A stretch of 64,000 nucleotides of DNA from Acrocarpospora catenulata (GTDB taxonomy: Bacteria > Actinomycetota > Actinomycetes > Streptosporangiales > Streptosporangiaceae). Positions within the stretch are counted from its first letter, which is position 1. The number at the start of each line of letters is the position of its first letter. Positions 34,688 to 42,273 of the stretch are shown here, in pieces. A model generated the notes under the pieces. That model made no database searches. It worked only from the letters and a program-made list of their open reading frames with translations, and was not told the origin of the DNA. The stretch is from positions 124,001-188,000 of the forward strand of contig NZ_JAHCST010000001.1 of NCBI RefSeq assembly GCF_018476525.1, read 5' to 3'. Both the position numbers and the translations under genes were made by a program.

Positions 34688-35803
34688 ATGAGGACTAGTC
34701 AGGCCGCGGTGCTGCGGTCACCGGACAAGTCTTACGAGATCACCGAGATCACGCTCGACGATCTGCGCCCGCACGAGGTGCTGGTCCGTGTGGCGGGCGC
34801 CGGCCTGTGCCACACCGATCTGCAGCTGCGCAATCCCGATCAGCAGCTCGCCCGCCTGCCGATCGTCCTCGGGCACGAGGGCAGCGGCGTCGTCGAGCAA
34901 GTCGGCGCGGCCGTGACGGCGATCAAACCGGGTGACCACGTCGTCTTGAGCTACGGCTCGTGCGGCACGTGCGTATCCTGCCAGTCCGGGGCGCCGGCCT
35001 ACTGCGCTGAGTTCGAACTTGCCAACCTGACCGGCACCGACGCCGACGGGCGCCTGTCAGCCCGCGATCGTGACGGCATCCCCATCGCCAACCGGTGGTT
35101 CGCCCAGTCGTCCTTCGCGCAGTACGCCGTGGCCACCGACCGCAGTGTGGTCGTCGTCGACGCCGGTCTGCCGCTGGAGATCCTGGGTCCGCTCGGATGC
35201 AGCCTGCAAACTGGAGCCGGCGCGGTCCTCAACGAGATGCGACTCGCCCCCGGGCAGAGCATCGCCGTGTTCGGCGTGGGCGCGGTAGGCCTGGGCGCGG
35301 TCATGGCGGCCAAGGCTGCCGGCGCGGCCAGGATCATCGCGATCGACGTCCGGCCGGACCGCCTCGAGCAGGCGCTGGACCTGGGTGCCACGCACGGCGT
35401 CGATGCCCGGACCGACGACCTGGTCGGAGACGTCCGGGCCACCGGCGGCGGAGTCGACTTCAGCATTGACACCACCTCGATCACCGACGTGATAACGGCC
35501 TCCGTCCGCGTCCTTGACCGGCCAGGGACTGCGGTCCTGGTCGGCGGCGGACCCGGCGAGGTGCACCTGACGGCTTACGAACTGGCGGGCAAGCACGTCA
35601 CGTTCGTCTACGAGGGCAGCGCGGTGCCGCAGATCTTCGTGCCGCGACTGATCGAGCTCTGGCGGCAGGATCGCTTCCCGTTCGATCGCATCGTGCGCAC
35701 CTACCCCTTGGCCGAGATCGACGCGGCCGAGGCCGATGCGATCGCGGGCACCACGATCAAGCCCGTGCTCATCCCAGCGCCCGTCCCCGAGTCGTCCCGC
35801 TGA
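34688..35803 (+). CDS. Zinc-dependent alcohol dehydrogenase, aryl/allylic-alcohol type
   Basis: A 371-residue medium-chain alcohol dehydrogenase. Catalytic zinc ligands are in GLCHTDL and GHEGSGVV, and C in LGPLGCSLQTGAG; the structural zinc cysteines are CGTCVSCQSGAPAYC. NAD loop: VFGVGAVGLGAVM. The catalytic-domain sequence FELANLTGTDADGR is of the benzyl/geraniol dehydrogenase kind. It would oxidise the alcohol made by the P450. RBS AAGGAAGGGG precedes the ATG. Confidence 0.92.
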   Translation: MRTSQAAVLRSPDKSYEITEITLDDLRPHEVLVRVAGAGLCHTDLQLRNPDQQLARLPIVLGHEGSGVVEQVGAAVTAIKPGDHVVLSYGSCGTCVSCQSGAPAYCAEFELANLTGTDADGRLSARDRDGIPIANRWFAQSSFAQYAVATDRSVVVVDAGLPLEILGPLGCSLQTGAGAVLNEMRLAPGQSIAVFGVGAVGLGAVMAAKAAGAARIIAIDVRPDRLEQALDLGATHGVDARTDDLVGDVRATGGGVDFSIDTTSITDVITASVRVLDRPGTAVLVGGGPGEVHLTAYELAGKHVTFVYEGSAVPQIFVPRLIELWRQDRFPFDRIVRTYPLAEIDAAEADAIAGTTIKPVLIPAPVPESSR

Positions 35804-35824
35804 TCGAATTACTAAGGAGCGACC

Positions 35825-37267
35825 ATGACCACGACGGACATTCCGCTCGACCACTATCCGCTGACCGTGGGCGGGAAGGATTTCGCCGCCCACGCGCACT
35901 TCGATGTCGTCAACCCGGCCACGGCAGAGGTATTCGCCCACGCCCCGGCGCTCGGACCTGGCGACCTGGACAGGGTCTTCGGCGCGGCGGCCGATGCCTT
36001 CGGCTCCTGGCAGCGCGACGACGCGGCCCGCGCGGCCGCTCTGCGGGCGGCCGCCGAGGCCCTCGACGCGAATCTCGACCGGCTCAGCCGGCTGCTGACC
36101 CTGGAACAGGGCAAGCCACTGGCCGATTCGGTCATCGAACTGCAGGGATCCTCTGCCTGGCTGCGTTACTACGCTGACCTGGCTTGGCCCGACGAAGTAC
36201 TGCGCGACGACGCGGTGGGTTTCGAGGCCGTGCTGCGGCGGCCGGTCGGCGTGGTAGCGGCGATCACGCCGTGGAACTTCCCGATCATGCTGGCCATCTG
36301 GAAGATCGCGCCCGCCTTGCGGGCCGGCAACACCATCGTCGTCAAGCCCTCCCCCTACACACCGTTGACGACACTCGCGGTCGGGGTCGTCCTGCGCGAG
36401 GTCTTGCCACCCGGCGTGCTCAACGTGATCACCGGCCCCGACCAGCTCGGTGCGGCCATGGTCGCCCACCCCGTGCCACGCAAGATCAGCTTTACCGGGT
36501 CCACCGCGACTGGCCGGCACGTCGCCACCGCGGCCGGCGCGGACCTCAAACGAGTGACCCTGGAACTCGGCGGCAACGATTCCGCGCTCGTGCTCGCCGA
36601 CGCCGACGTGGAGAGCATCGCCCGCAGTCTGTTCTGGGGTGCCTTCGGCAACAACGGGCAGATCTGCCTGGCGGTGAAGCGGGTCTACGCTCACCGCCGC
36701 GTCCACAGCGACCTGGTCGAGGCGCTGGCCGTGATCGCCCGCCAGACCAAGGTCGACGACGGTCTCGCTGCCGGAGCGGAACTCGGACCGGTGAACAACA
36801 AGCCCCAGTTCGACCGGGTGCGAGAACTCGTCGGCGACGCGCTTGATCATGGCGCCAGGGCCGTGAGCGGAGGCGGCCCGTTGGATCGGCCCGGATACTT
36901 CTTCGCGCCGACGATCCTGGACCGTGTCGATGACGGTGTGCGCGTGGTCGGCGAGGAGCAGTTCGGGCCGGTCTTGCCGGTGCTTGCGTTTGACGACGAA
37001 CAGGACGCGGTCCGACGGGCCAACGATTCGCCCTACGGGCTGACCGCGTCGGTGTGGTCGAGCGACCTCGATCATGCCTACGACATCGCGCGCACCGTGG
37101 ACAGCGGTCAGGTCTCGGTGAACGCACACGGCGGCGGCGTGCAGATGCACCTGCCGTTCGGTGGCCACAAATTCAGCGGTATCGGTGTGGAGAACGGCCC
37201 GTGGGGCCTGTTTGAGTACACCGAACTACAGGTTATCGCCGGCCCGCCGCGAAAGGGGAAAGTCTGA
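35825..37267 (+). CDS. NAD(P)-dependent aldehyde dehydrogenase
   Basis: A 480-residue aldehyde dehydrogenase of usual length. Catalytic Cys281 lies in GNNGQICLAVKR, the general-base glutamate in LELGGNDSA, the cofactor loop in SFTGSTATGR, and the ITPWNFP motif is present. It converts the aldehyde from the preceding alcohol dehydrogenase to an acid ready for CoA activation. The ATG has AAGGAGCG upstream. Its TGA overlaps the CTG start proposed for the next gene. Confidence 0.94.
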   Translation: MTTTDIPLDHYPLTVGGKDFAAHAHFDVVNPATAEVFAHAPALGPGDLDRVFGAAADAFGSWQRDDAARAAALRAAAEALDANLDRLSRLLTLEQGKPLADSVIELQGSSAWLRYYADLAWPDEVLRDDAVGFEAVLRRPVGVVAAITPWNFPIMLAIWKIAPALRAGNTIVVKPSPYTPLTTLAVGVVLREVLPPGVLNVITGPDQLGAAMVAHPVPRKISFTGSTATGRHVATAAGADLKRVTLELGGNDSALVLADADVESIARSLFWGAFGNNGQICLAVKRVYAHRRVHSDLVEALAVIARQTKVDDGLAAGAELGPVNNKPQFDRVRELVGDALDHGARAVSGGGPLDRPGYFFAPTILDRVDDGVRVVGEEQFGPVLPVLAFDDEQDAVRRANDSPYGLTASVWSSDLDHAYDIARTVDSGQVSVNAHGGGVQMHLPFGGHKFSGIGVENGPWGLFEYTELQVIAGPPRKGKV

Positions 37268-37761
37268 AGAGCCAACGAGCCGGTCATTGCGCCGGCCTGT
37301 CACTGCATTGGCGGATCAAAAACAGTTTCCTCCATTACGTGAACGCCGTCGGGGGCACGATTGAGACTGCCGGTCCAGCCCATTTCGACGGCGACGAGTT
37401 CGGTTTCCCCGCCGATCCTGACTCGGCTGACGATCGTGCCGGCGTGTCGCTGTCGTATCACGGCTCGGCGCGTGTGCGGGCCCACGGGGGCCTGATCGAC
37501 CTCGGGTTGGCCGACCCTGTCCTTCTCGCAGGTGCGGGCGACGTCGCCGAGGTGAGCTTTGTGGCCCGGGTGGGCGGATCCGGTGGTTTCGGCCGGGTAG
37601 CGGTAGCCCGGCTCGACCGCCGGATCGGCGAATTGGCGGGCGCGATCGTGGCCGGTGAGAGCGTGCCCGCGGTATTGCTCGGCGCTGCCACGTGGCTATT
37701 CGATCATCGTTATCCACCGGGCACCGAGCTGGCCCCGATGCGGTGGTCTGCCGGCATGTAA
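37264..37761 (+). CDS. HtaA-like domain protein, apparent CTG start, no signal peptide
   Basis: About 165 residues. LHWRIKNSFLHYVNAVGGTI matches the start of the HtaA domain (L-W-x-(I/V)-K-x-S-F-x-x-Y-V), and further matches are EFGFPADPDS, VSLSYHGSARVRAHGG and LIDLGLADP, all in family order. Between the in-frame stop at 37213 and this motif there is no ATG, GTG or TTG; the only in-frame near-start is CTG 37264, with AAAGGGG five bases upstream, overlapping the ALDH stop as CTGA. Starting at GTG 37339 would cut off the W-K-SF-YV motif. HtaA domains of Corynebacterium bind heme at the cell surface; this one has no signal peptide and follows a P450 operon. A heme- or substrate-linked intracellular role is inference. 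Confidence 0.6.
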   Translation: MKSQRAGHCAGLSLHWRIKNSFLHYVNAVGGTIETAGPAHFDGDEFGFPADPDSADDRAGVSLSYHGSARVRAHGGLIDLGLADPVLLAGAGDVAEVSFVARVGGSGGFGRVAVARLDRRIGELAGAIVAGESVPAVLLGAATWLFDHRYPPGTELAPMRWSAGM

Positions 37762-37850
37762 GCGGGTGTCACCGCGCGGTAATTCCATGGCAATTCGGGC
37801 ACCGGTATCCGGCAGTGATAGATCGCGTGAAAAAGGATTGGTTATGCCTC

Positions 37851-37878
37851 TTGACTGCGCCGGGCTGTGATATAGAGT
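37851..37878 (+). promoter_or_regulatory. Promoter upstream of the transporter remnant and LysR gene
   Basis: TTGACT at 37851-37856, 16 bases, TAGAGT at 37873-37878. It has the same design as the promoter at 31752, with the AGAAC-N3-GTTCT repeat 11 bases after the -10. A TGTGA half-site at 37866 lies in the spacer. Confidence 0.5.
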
Positions 37879-37889
37879 AACCAACAAGT

Positions 37890-37902
37890 AGAACACGGTT
37901 CT
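37890..37902. promoter_or_regulatory. Operator AGAAC-ACG-GTTCT
   Basis: Perfect five-base inverted repeat with three-base spacer, preceded by T. Outside it, AACC at 37880 and GGTT at 37903 extend the symmetry. It is the second copy of the repeat at 31790. Confidence 0.6.
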
Positions 37903-37931
37903 GGTTGCGGCTCGCCGGCCGCCACAAGAGC

Positions 37932-37956
37932 TGTCCGGACTGAATGAGTCCGGACA
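37932..37956. other. Ten-base-pair hairpin in the leader
   Basis: TGTCCGGACT, loop GAATG, AGTCCGGACA: a perfect stem of ten pairs with a five-base loop, 30 bases after the operator. No T-run follows, so it is not a standard terminator. The arms are themselves palindromic (GTCCGGAC), so it could also be a protein-binding site or the scar of a rearrangement. Confidence 0.5.
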
Positions 37957-37986
37957 TCCACAGCACACCGACCGCTGAGGGCCGAT

Positions 37987-38311
37987 CGGTTCGATGCGTT
38001 CGGCTCGATAGCGCTGAGCACGCTGGTGTACATCGGCGGCGTGTCGGTCGCGACCGGAGCGGTGTTCGCCGGGCTGACGGTCAACGGTGGGCATCGGATT
38101 CCTCCTGCGGCGGGATGCGATCCCGCCGCTGAGCGAGTGCTACACGCTGATCTCCGTGCTGCTGCTGGTGACGGTGGTGGCCAATCCCCACGGAGTCGTC
38201 GTAGCCAACCGCCGGCTGCTGCGTACCGCGCGGGCCAAGGCCGGCAGCCGGAACCAGGAAAGTCCACCGGTGAGCGTGGATTCGCCCCGCCTGCCGGTCA
38301 CGTCCAAGTGA
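37987..38311 (+). pseudogene. Branched-chain amino-acid-type ABC permease (LivM-like) 3' remnant
   Basis: The last approximately 100 codons of a LivM-type permease. First frame: RFDAFGSIALSTLVYIGGVS, VATGAVFAGLTVNGG; after one extra base near 38090 the next frame continues IGFLLRRDAIPPLSECYTLI, SVLLLVTVVANPHGVVV, ending at 38311. This matches the family's last two membrane helices and its NPxG tail. The first two-thirds of the gene are missing and there is a frameshift, so it is dead. It sits directly behind the regulated promoter at 37851, suggesting that an uptake operon was deleted. Confidence 0.65.
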
Positions 38312-38342
38312 ACGCGCCGGGCAACTTTCGAGAGGGGACGTC

Positions 38343-39380
38343 GTGCAGGTTGATTGGTTGATCAGCTTCGTCGCCGTGGTGGACCACGGTGGGTTCGCTG
38401 CGGCCGCCAACGGCACCTTCCGGGCCCAGTCGCGGGTGTCCGCGCACATCAGCGCGCTGGAACGGGAAGTGGGAGTGCAGCTGTTCGACCGGCGCTCCCG
38501 TCCGGTCGCGCTGACCCAGTCGGGTGAGGCCTATCTCACGCACGCCCGGGCCGTGCTCGGCCAGCTTGAGCTCGGCCGCAACGCGGTCGCCGAGATCAGC
38601 GGCATGGTCCGCGGCCAGATCGCCATCGCGGCGCACCCCAGCGCGGCGGCCACGTTCCTGCCACGCGTGATCCAGGACTTCGGCCGGCGCTACCCGGGCA
38701 TCCATATCGACCTAGTCGAGGAGTTCGCCCAGGTCAACGATGCACTGCTCACCGGGCGTGTCCAGCTCGGGCTACGCCCGCTCTACCCGGCCAGCAGCGA
38801 CGCACGGCTACGGCGGGTGGCGTTGTGGCGCGAACCCATGCGCGTCGTGGTGCATCCGCAGCACCCGCTGGCGGTACGCGGAGCCGCGGTCGAGCCGGCC
38901 GACCTCGCCCGCTATGACCTCGTCGTGCCCGGACACAGCTTCAGTCAGACCGAGGCGTTTCAACTGCTCACACAACGCGGCGTCACGCCCAAGGTCGGCT
39001 ACCTGACCAACGTCCCGCAGACGCTGATCGCGCTGGTGCGCAGCGATCTCGGGGTGGGCTTCACCAACGAGCTGGCGGTCGCCAGCTGCGTCACCGACGG
39101 GGTACGGGTACTCCCGCTGGCCGATACGACGCTGGTGCGTGAGGTGTCGGTGGTGTTCGAGGCGAGCCAAGCCGGGCTGATCACCGCCAACCCGTTCTGG
39201 AAGACGCTGATGGCCACGCGGCTGCCGCGGGGCGCCATCGATGCCAGAATCCACGCCGGCGGCTCCGTCGCCGTGAGCGACATCAGCGATCGGCAACATC
39301 CAGACCCGGTCCAGCTGCGTCCCCGGTCGATGTCGCGACGGGCCACGCCGCCGCGGGCCCTTCCGTCGATGACCGCCTGA
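38343..39380 (+). CDS. LysR family transcriptional regulator
   Basis: A 345-residue LysR regulator. Winged HTH at residues 1-60 (VDHGGFAAAANGTFRAQSRV, SAHISALEREVGVQLFDRRS), then the substrate-binding domain from about 90. The last 40 residues are a low-complexity tail not usual for the family. GTG start 38343 with GAGAGGGG upstream. It precedes the second P450 operon in the same direction, separated by 156 bases, and probably controls it or the convergent minus-strand operon. Confidence 0.93.
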   Translation: MQVDWLISFVAVVDHGGFAAAANGTFRAQSRVSAHISALEREVGVQLFDRRSRPVALTQSGEAYLTHARAVLGQLELGRNAVAEISGMVRGQIAIAAHPSAAATFLPRVIQDFGRRYPGIHIDLVEEFAQVNDALLTGRVQLGLRPLYPASSDARLRRVALWREPMRVVVHPQHPLAVRGAAVEPADLARYDLVVPGHSFSQTEAFQLLTQRGVTPKVGYLTNVPQTLIALVRSDLGVGFTNELAVASCVTDGVRVLPLADTTLVREVSVVFEASQAGLITANPFWKTLMATRLPRGAIDARIHAGGSVAVSDISDRQHPDPVQLRPRSMSRRATPPRALPSMTA

Positions 39381-39536
39381 TGCGCCGGCGCCTAATCCGG
39401 CGCGTAACGAGGCGGCGGCGTTGCAAGAATGCCGCGCCGGTTGCCTCTCTTATTAATACCGGGCTGCGGACCGGGAAATAAATTGTCTTCGCCGGTGTCG
39501 GCATCGCGTCTTTTGAACAACGAGGAGTCACCCGCT

Positions 39537-40766
39537 ATGCATCCAGCCGACTGCGACCTGACCGCACCAGAGGTCGTCGCGCACCCCGAGGAGCTCTTCG
39601 CCGCGATGCGCCGCTCCTGCCCGGTGTTCTACTCCGAACAGATGGATACCTACATGCTCGCCCGCTACGACGACGTGCGCGAGGCGATGCGACTGCCGAT
39701 CGAGTTCTCCAGCGACAGGCCATTCTTCGGCACTGGCGACGCCGAGCTCGAGGCCATCCAGGCCGAGGGCTACCCGCAGGTCCCGACGTTGACCATGACC
39801 GACCCGCCGATCCACACTCGCTACCGCAAGCTGGTCAACCAGGCCTTCTCGCCCAAGGCCGTGCGGGAACTCGAGCCCAGTATCCGCCGCATCGTCAACG
39901 AGATCATCGATGTGTTCGCCGCGGGCGGCGAGGTCGAATTCGTCCGGGAATTCGCCGGCCTGGTGCCGGGCTACGTGATCGCCGACGCGCTTGGACTTCC
40001 GCGCGCCGATCAGGATCGATTCATGGAATGGGCCGACAATTTCGTCGACTCGATCCAAGGGCGGGAGATCCTTTCTCGTGAGCGTCAGCTCGAATGTCAG
40101 CGCAGCTTCATCGAATTTCAGCGGTATTTCGCCGGGGTCATCGAGCAGCGGCGCCGGCAGCCGGGATCGGACCTGATCTCCAGCCTGGTCACCGCTCGGG
40201 TCGCGGGCGAGCGTCCCCTGGAGATGGAGGAGATCCTGGATCTCATCCGGATCTTCCTCACGGCCGGCAACGAGACGACCGCGAGCTGGCTGTCGGGAAC
40301 CATGCTGCTCCTGCTGACCCACCCGGACCAGTTCGCGGAGGTGCGCGCCGATCGCAGCCTGATCCCGGTCATGCTGGAGGAGTCGGTGCGGCTCGTCTCG
40401 CCCGCGCGCTGGACTCGACGAACCCTGACGGGCGAACCGTTCGAGATGAGCGGCGTCACGATCCCGCCAGGTGCGACCGTGCGCCCCTTGTGGACTTCCG
40501 CCAACCGCGACGAGGCCTACTTCCCCCACCCCGACGAGTTCGACATTCGCCGTGACAACTCAGCCCACATGGCCTTCGGGCATGGCGTGCACTTCTGCCT
40601 CGGCGTGAACCTCGCCCGTGCCGAGGCGCGTGTCGCGTTTGAAGTCCTCCTGGACCGGCTCGCCGATATCACCCTGGCGATCCCCGCCGATGAAGTGCGC
40701 AACCTGCCGGTCGTTGGAGTGAACCGGCTGGCCGCACTGCCCCTCCGGTTCACGGCTGCGGCCTGA
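39537..40766 (+). CDS. Cytochrome P450, second of the island
   Basis: A 409-residue P450 with AGNETTASW in the I helix, EESVR (ExxR) and heme ligand C354 in FGHGVHFCLGVN. It is clearly different from the first P450. The TMTDPPIHTRYRKLVNQAF segment is typical of soluble bacterial class I enzymes. The ATG at 39537 has GAGGAG upstream; the open frame extends 108 bases further but without homology. It is followed by its own ferredoxin and a DUF3500 protein. The 156 bases upstream hold an AT-rich TATTAAT at 39451 but no clear promoter pair. Confidence 0.94.
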   Translation: MHPADCDLTAPEVVAHPEELFAAMRRSCPVFYSEQMDTYMLARYDDVREAMRLPIEFSSDRPFFGTGDAELEAIQAEGYPQVPTLTMTDPPIHTRYRKLVNQAFSPKAVRELEPSIRRIVNEIIDVFAAGGEVEFVREFAGLVPGYVIADALGLPRADQDRFMEWADNFVDSIQGREILSRERQLECQRSFIEFQRYFAGVIEQRRRQPGSDLISSLVTARVAGERPLEMEEILDLIRIFLTAGNETTASWLSGTMLLLLTHPDQFAEVRADRSLIPVMLEESVRLVSPARWTRRTLTGEPFEMSGVTIPPGATVRPLWTSANRDEAYFPHPDEFDIRRDNSAHMAFGHGVHFCLGVNLARAEARVAFEVLLDRLADITLAIPADEVRNLPVVGVNRLAALPLRFTAAA

Positions 40767-40793
40767 CCCACGCGAAGCGAGAGAGGAATCCGT

Positions 40794-41009
40794 ATGCACG
40801 TCGTCGTCGACCTGCGTCGCTGCGACAACCACGGTCAGTGCACGTTCTCCGCGCCCGCGGTGTTCACCCTGAACCAAGACGGGCTGCTGTCGTTCCGGAG
40901 ATCCGGGCTGGACTCGTATGCCAGCGAATCCCTGGACGAAGATCTGCGTGCGGACGTAGAGGAGGCGGCGCTCATGTGCCCGATGCAGGCGATCATGGTG
41001 GAGTCATGA
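40794..41009 (+). CDS. P450-associated ferredoxin
   Basis: A 71-residue ferredoxin with CDNHGQC and MCPMQAI: three cysteines, with histidine in the position of the fourth ligand. This CxxHxxC pattern is known in actinobacterial P450 partner ferredoxins. Start ATG with GAGAGGAA. Its stop overlaps the DUF3500 start (ATGA), so it is cotranslated with that protein. No dedicated reductase follows. Confidence 0.93.
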   Translation: MHVVVDLRRCDNHGQCTFSAPAVFTLNQDGLLSFRRSGLDSYASESLDEDLRADVEEAALMCPMQAIMVES

Positions 41010-42247
41010 GACCAGGTCGTTCGAGCGGGCCGGCCGTGCCTGATCTGCCTGTGTACCGAGGCGCCCGGCCGAGCGCCGTCCGGCGGCCTTTCCGCAACGG
41101 TCACATCGACCCCACCATGCCACTGGGTCCCGAGGTGTTCGCCGCCGTGTCCGAAGCCGCTCCCGTGGTGCGCACCGCGGCCGAGCCCTTCGTCGGTCTC
41201 ACCACCGACGGCACGCCCATGTCCGGGCTATTCGGCTTCGCCGACGAGGGCCTGCCGGTGGCAGCGATCGCCGGCGCCGCCCTGGCCTGGCTGGATGCCC
41301 TCGACGCCGACGACCGCAACGCCGCGCAACTGCCGATCGACGCGATCGAGTGGCAGCACTGGATCAACGCGTTCTTGATCTTTCCCGAGCACGGGGTGCT
41401 GCTCGATCGCCTGGCGCCGGCCCAACGCGAGGCCGCGCTGCGGGTCGTCGCCGCGACCGTGTCGGCCGCCGGCATGCACGATATCCGTACGGCGATGCGC
41501 CTCAACGCCGGGCTGGGAGAGTTCTGCGCCGGCTACGAGGACACGCTCAAGGAGTACATGTACTGGTTCACGATCTTCGGAGAGCCCTCGGAGACCGAGC
41601 CCTGGGGCTGGCAGCTGATGGGCCACCACCTGGACCTCAACTGCTTCGTCCGCGGCCCGCAACTGGTGCTGACGCCGAGCTTTCTGGGAACCGAGTACGA
41701 AGGACATGAGCTGTTCGCCGAGCACATCCGCGCGGGTGTGGAGTTCATGCGATCCCTGGACGGACCGCAACGTGACCGCGCCGTGGCCTACCCCTCGATC
41801 CGCAACGCCGACCTGCCGCCACACCTGAACGGCCCGATCAACGGTCGCCATGTCGCCGGCGCCGGCCAGGACAACCTGGTGCTGCCTTACCACGGGCTGC
41901 GCGGCGACAGCTTGAACGCCGGGCAACGCCAGCTGCTGCGTGACCTGATCGCGCCCTATCTGCGGGTGCTTCCCGATGGCTCGCTGCAGGCCCGTCAAGC
42001 CGAGGTGGAGCGTCACATCGACGAGACTCACCTGCTGTGGATGGGCGGCTGGGGCGACGGGGAGCCATTCTATTACCGCGTGCACAGCCCGGTGATCGTG
42101 GTCGAATACGACAACCATTCGGGAGTCTTCCTCGACAACGACGAGCCGGAGACCTATCACGTACACACGATCGTTCGTACGCCCAACGGCAACGACTACG
42201 GCAAGGATCTGCTGGCTCGCCACTACGCCCGGGAGCACCGCACCTGA
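41006..42247 (+). CDS. DUF3500 family protein
   Basis: A 413-residue protein that I assign to DUF3500 by the block EYMYWFTIFGEPS, EPWGWQLMGHHLDLNC, then GPQLVLTPSFLGTEY and, near the end, HLLWMGGWGDGEPFYYRVHS followed by IVVEYDNHSG and DNDEPETYHVHTIVRTP. The many conserved histidines, tryptophans and acidic residues look like a metal or active site, but the family has no established reaction that I know of. No signal peptide is seen at the coupled start. It overlaps the ferredoxin gene and ends 26 bases before the convergent CoA-transferase, so it is most likely an enzyme of the same pathway as the P450. Confidence 0.78.
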   Translation: MRPGRSSGPAVPDLPVYRGARPSAVRRPFRNGHIDPTMPLGPEVFAAVSEAAPVVRTAAEPFVGLTTDGTPMSGLFGFADEGLPVAAIAGAALAWLDALDADDRNAAQLPIDAIEWQHWINAFLIFPEHGVLLDRLAPAQREAALRVVAATVSAAGMHDIRTAMRLNAGLGEFCAGYEDTLKEYMYWFTIFGEPSETEPWGWQLMGHHLDLNCFVRGPQLVLTPSFLGTEYEGHELFAEHIRAGVEFMRSLDGPQRDRAVAYPSIRNADLPPHLNGPINGRHVAGAGQDNLVLPYHGLRGDSLNAGQRQLLRDLIAPYLRVLPDGSLQARQAEVERHIDETHLLWMGGWGDGEPFYYRVHSPVIVVEYDNHSGVFLDNDEPETYHVHTIVRTPNGNDYGKDLLARHYAREHRT

Positions 42248-42273
42248 CACGCCGTGTTCAGGGATCCGCAGGA

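Noticed and set aside
37931-37956. The leader hairpin as a rho-independent terminator
   Set aside because: No run of T follows the stem.
17796-42247. A natural-product biosynthetic cluster (SARP plus P450s)
   Set aside because: No polyketide, peptide, terpene-cyclase or RiPP core enzyme is present; the P450s sit in a catabolic context, and the SARP is outside the island.
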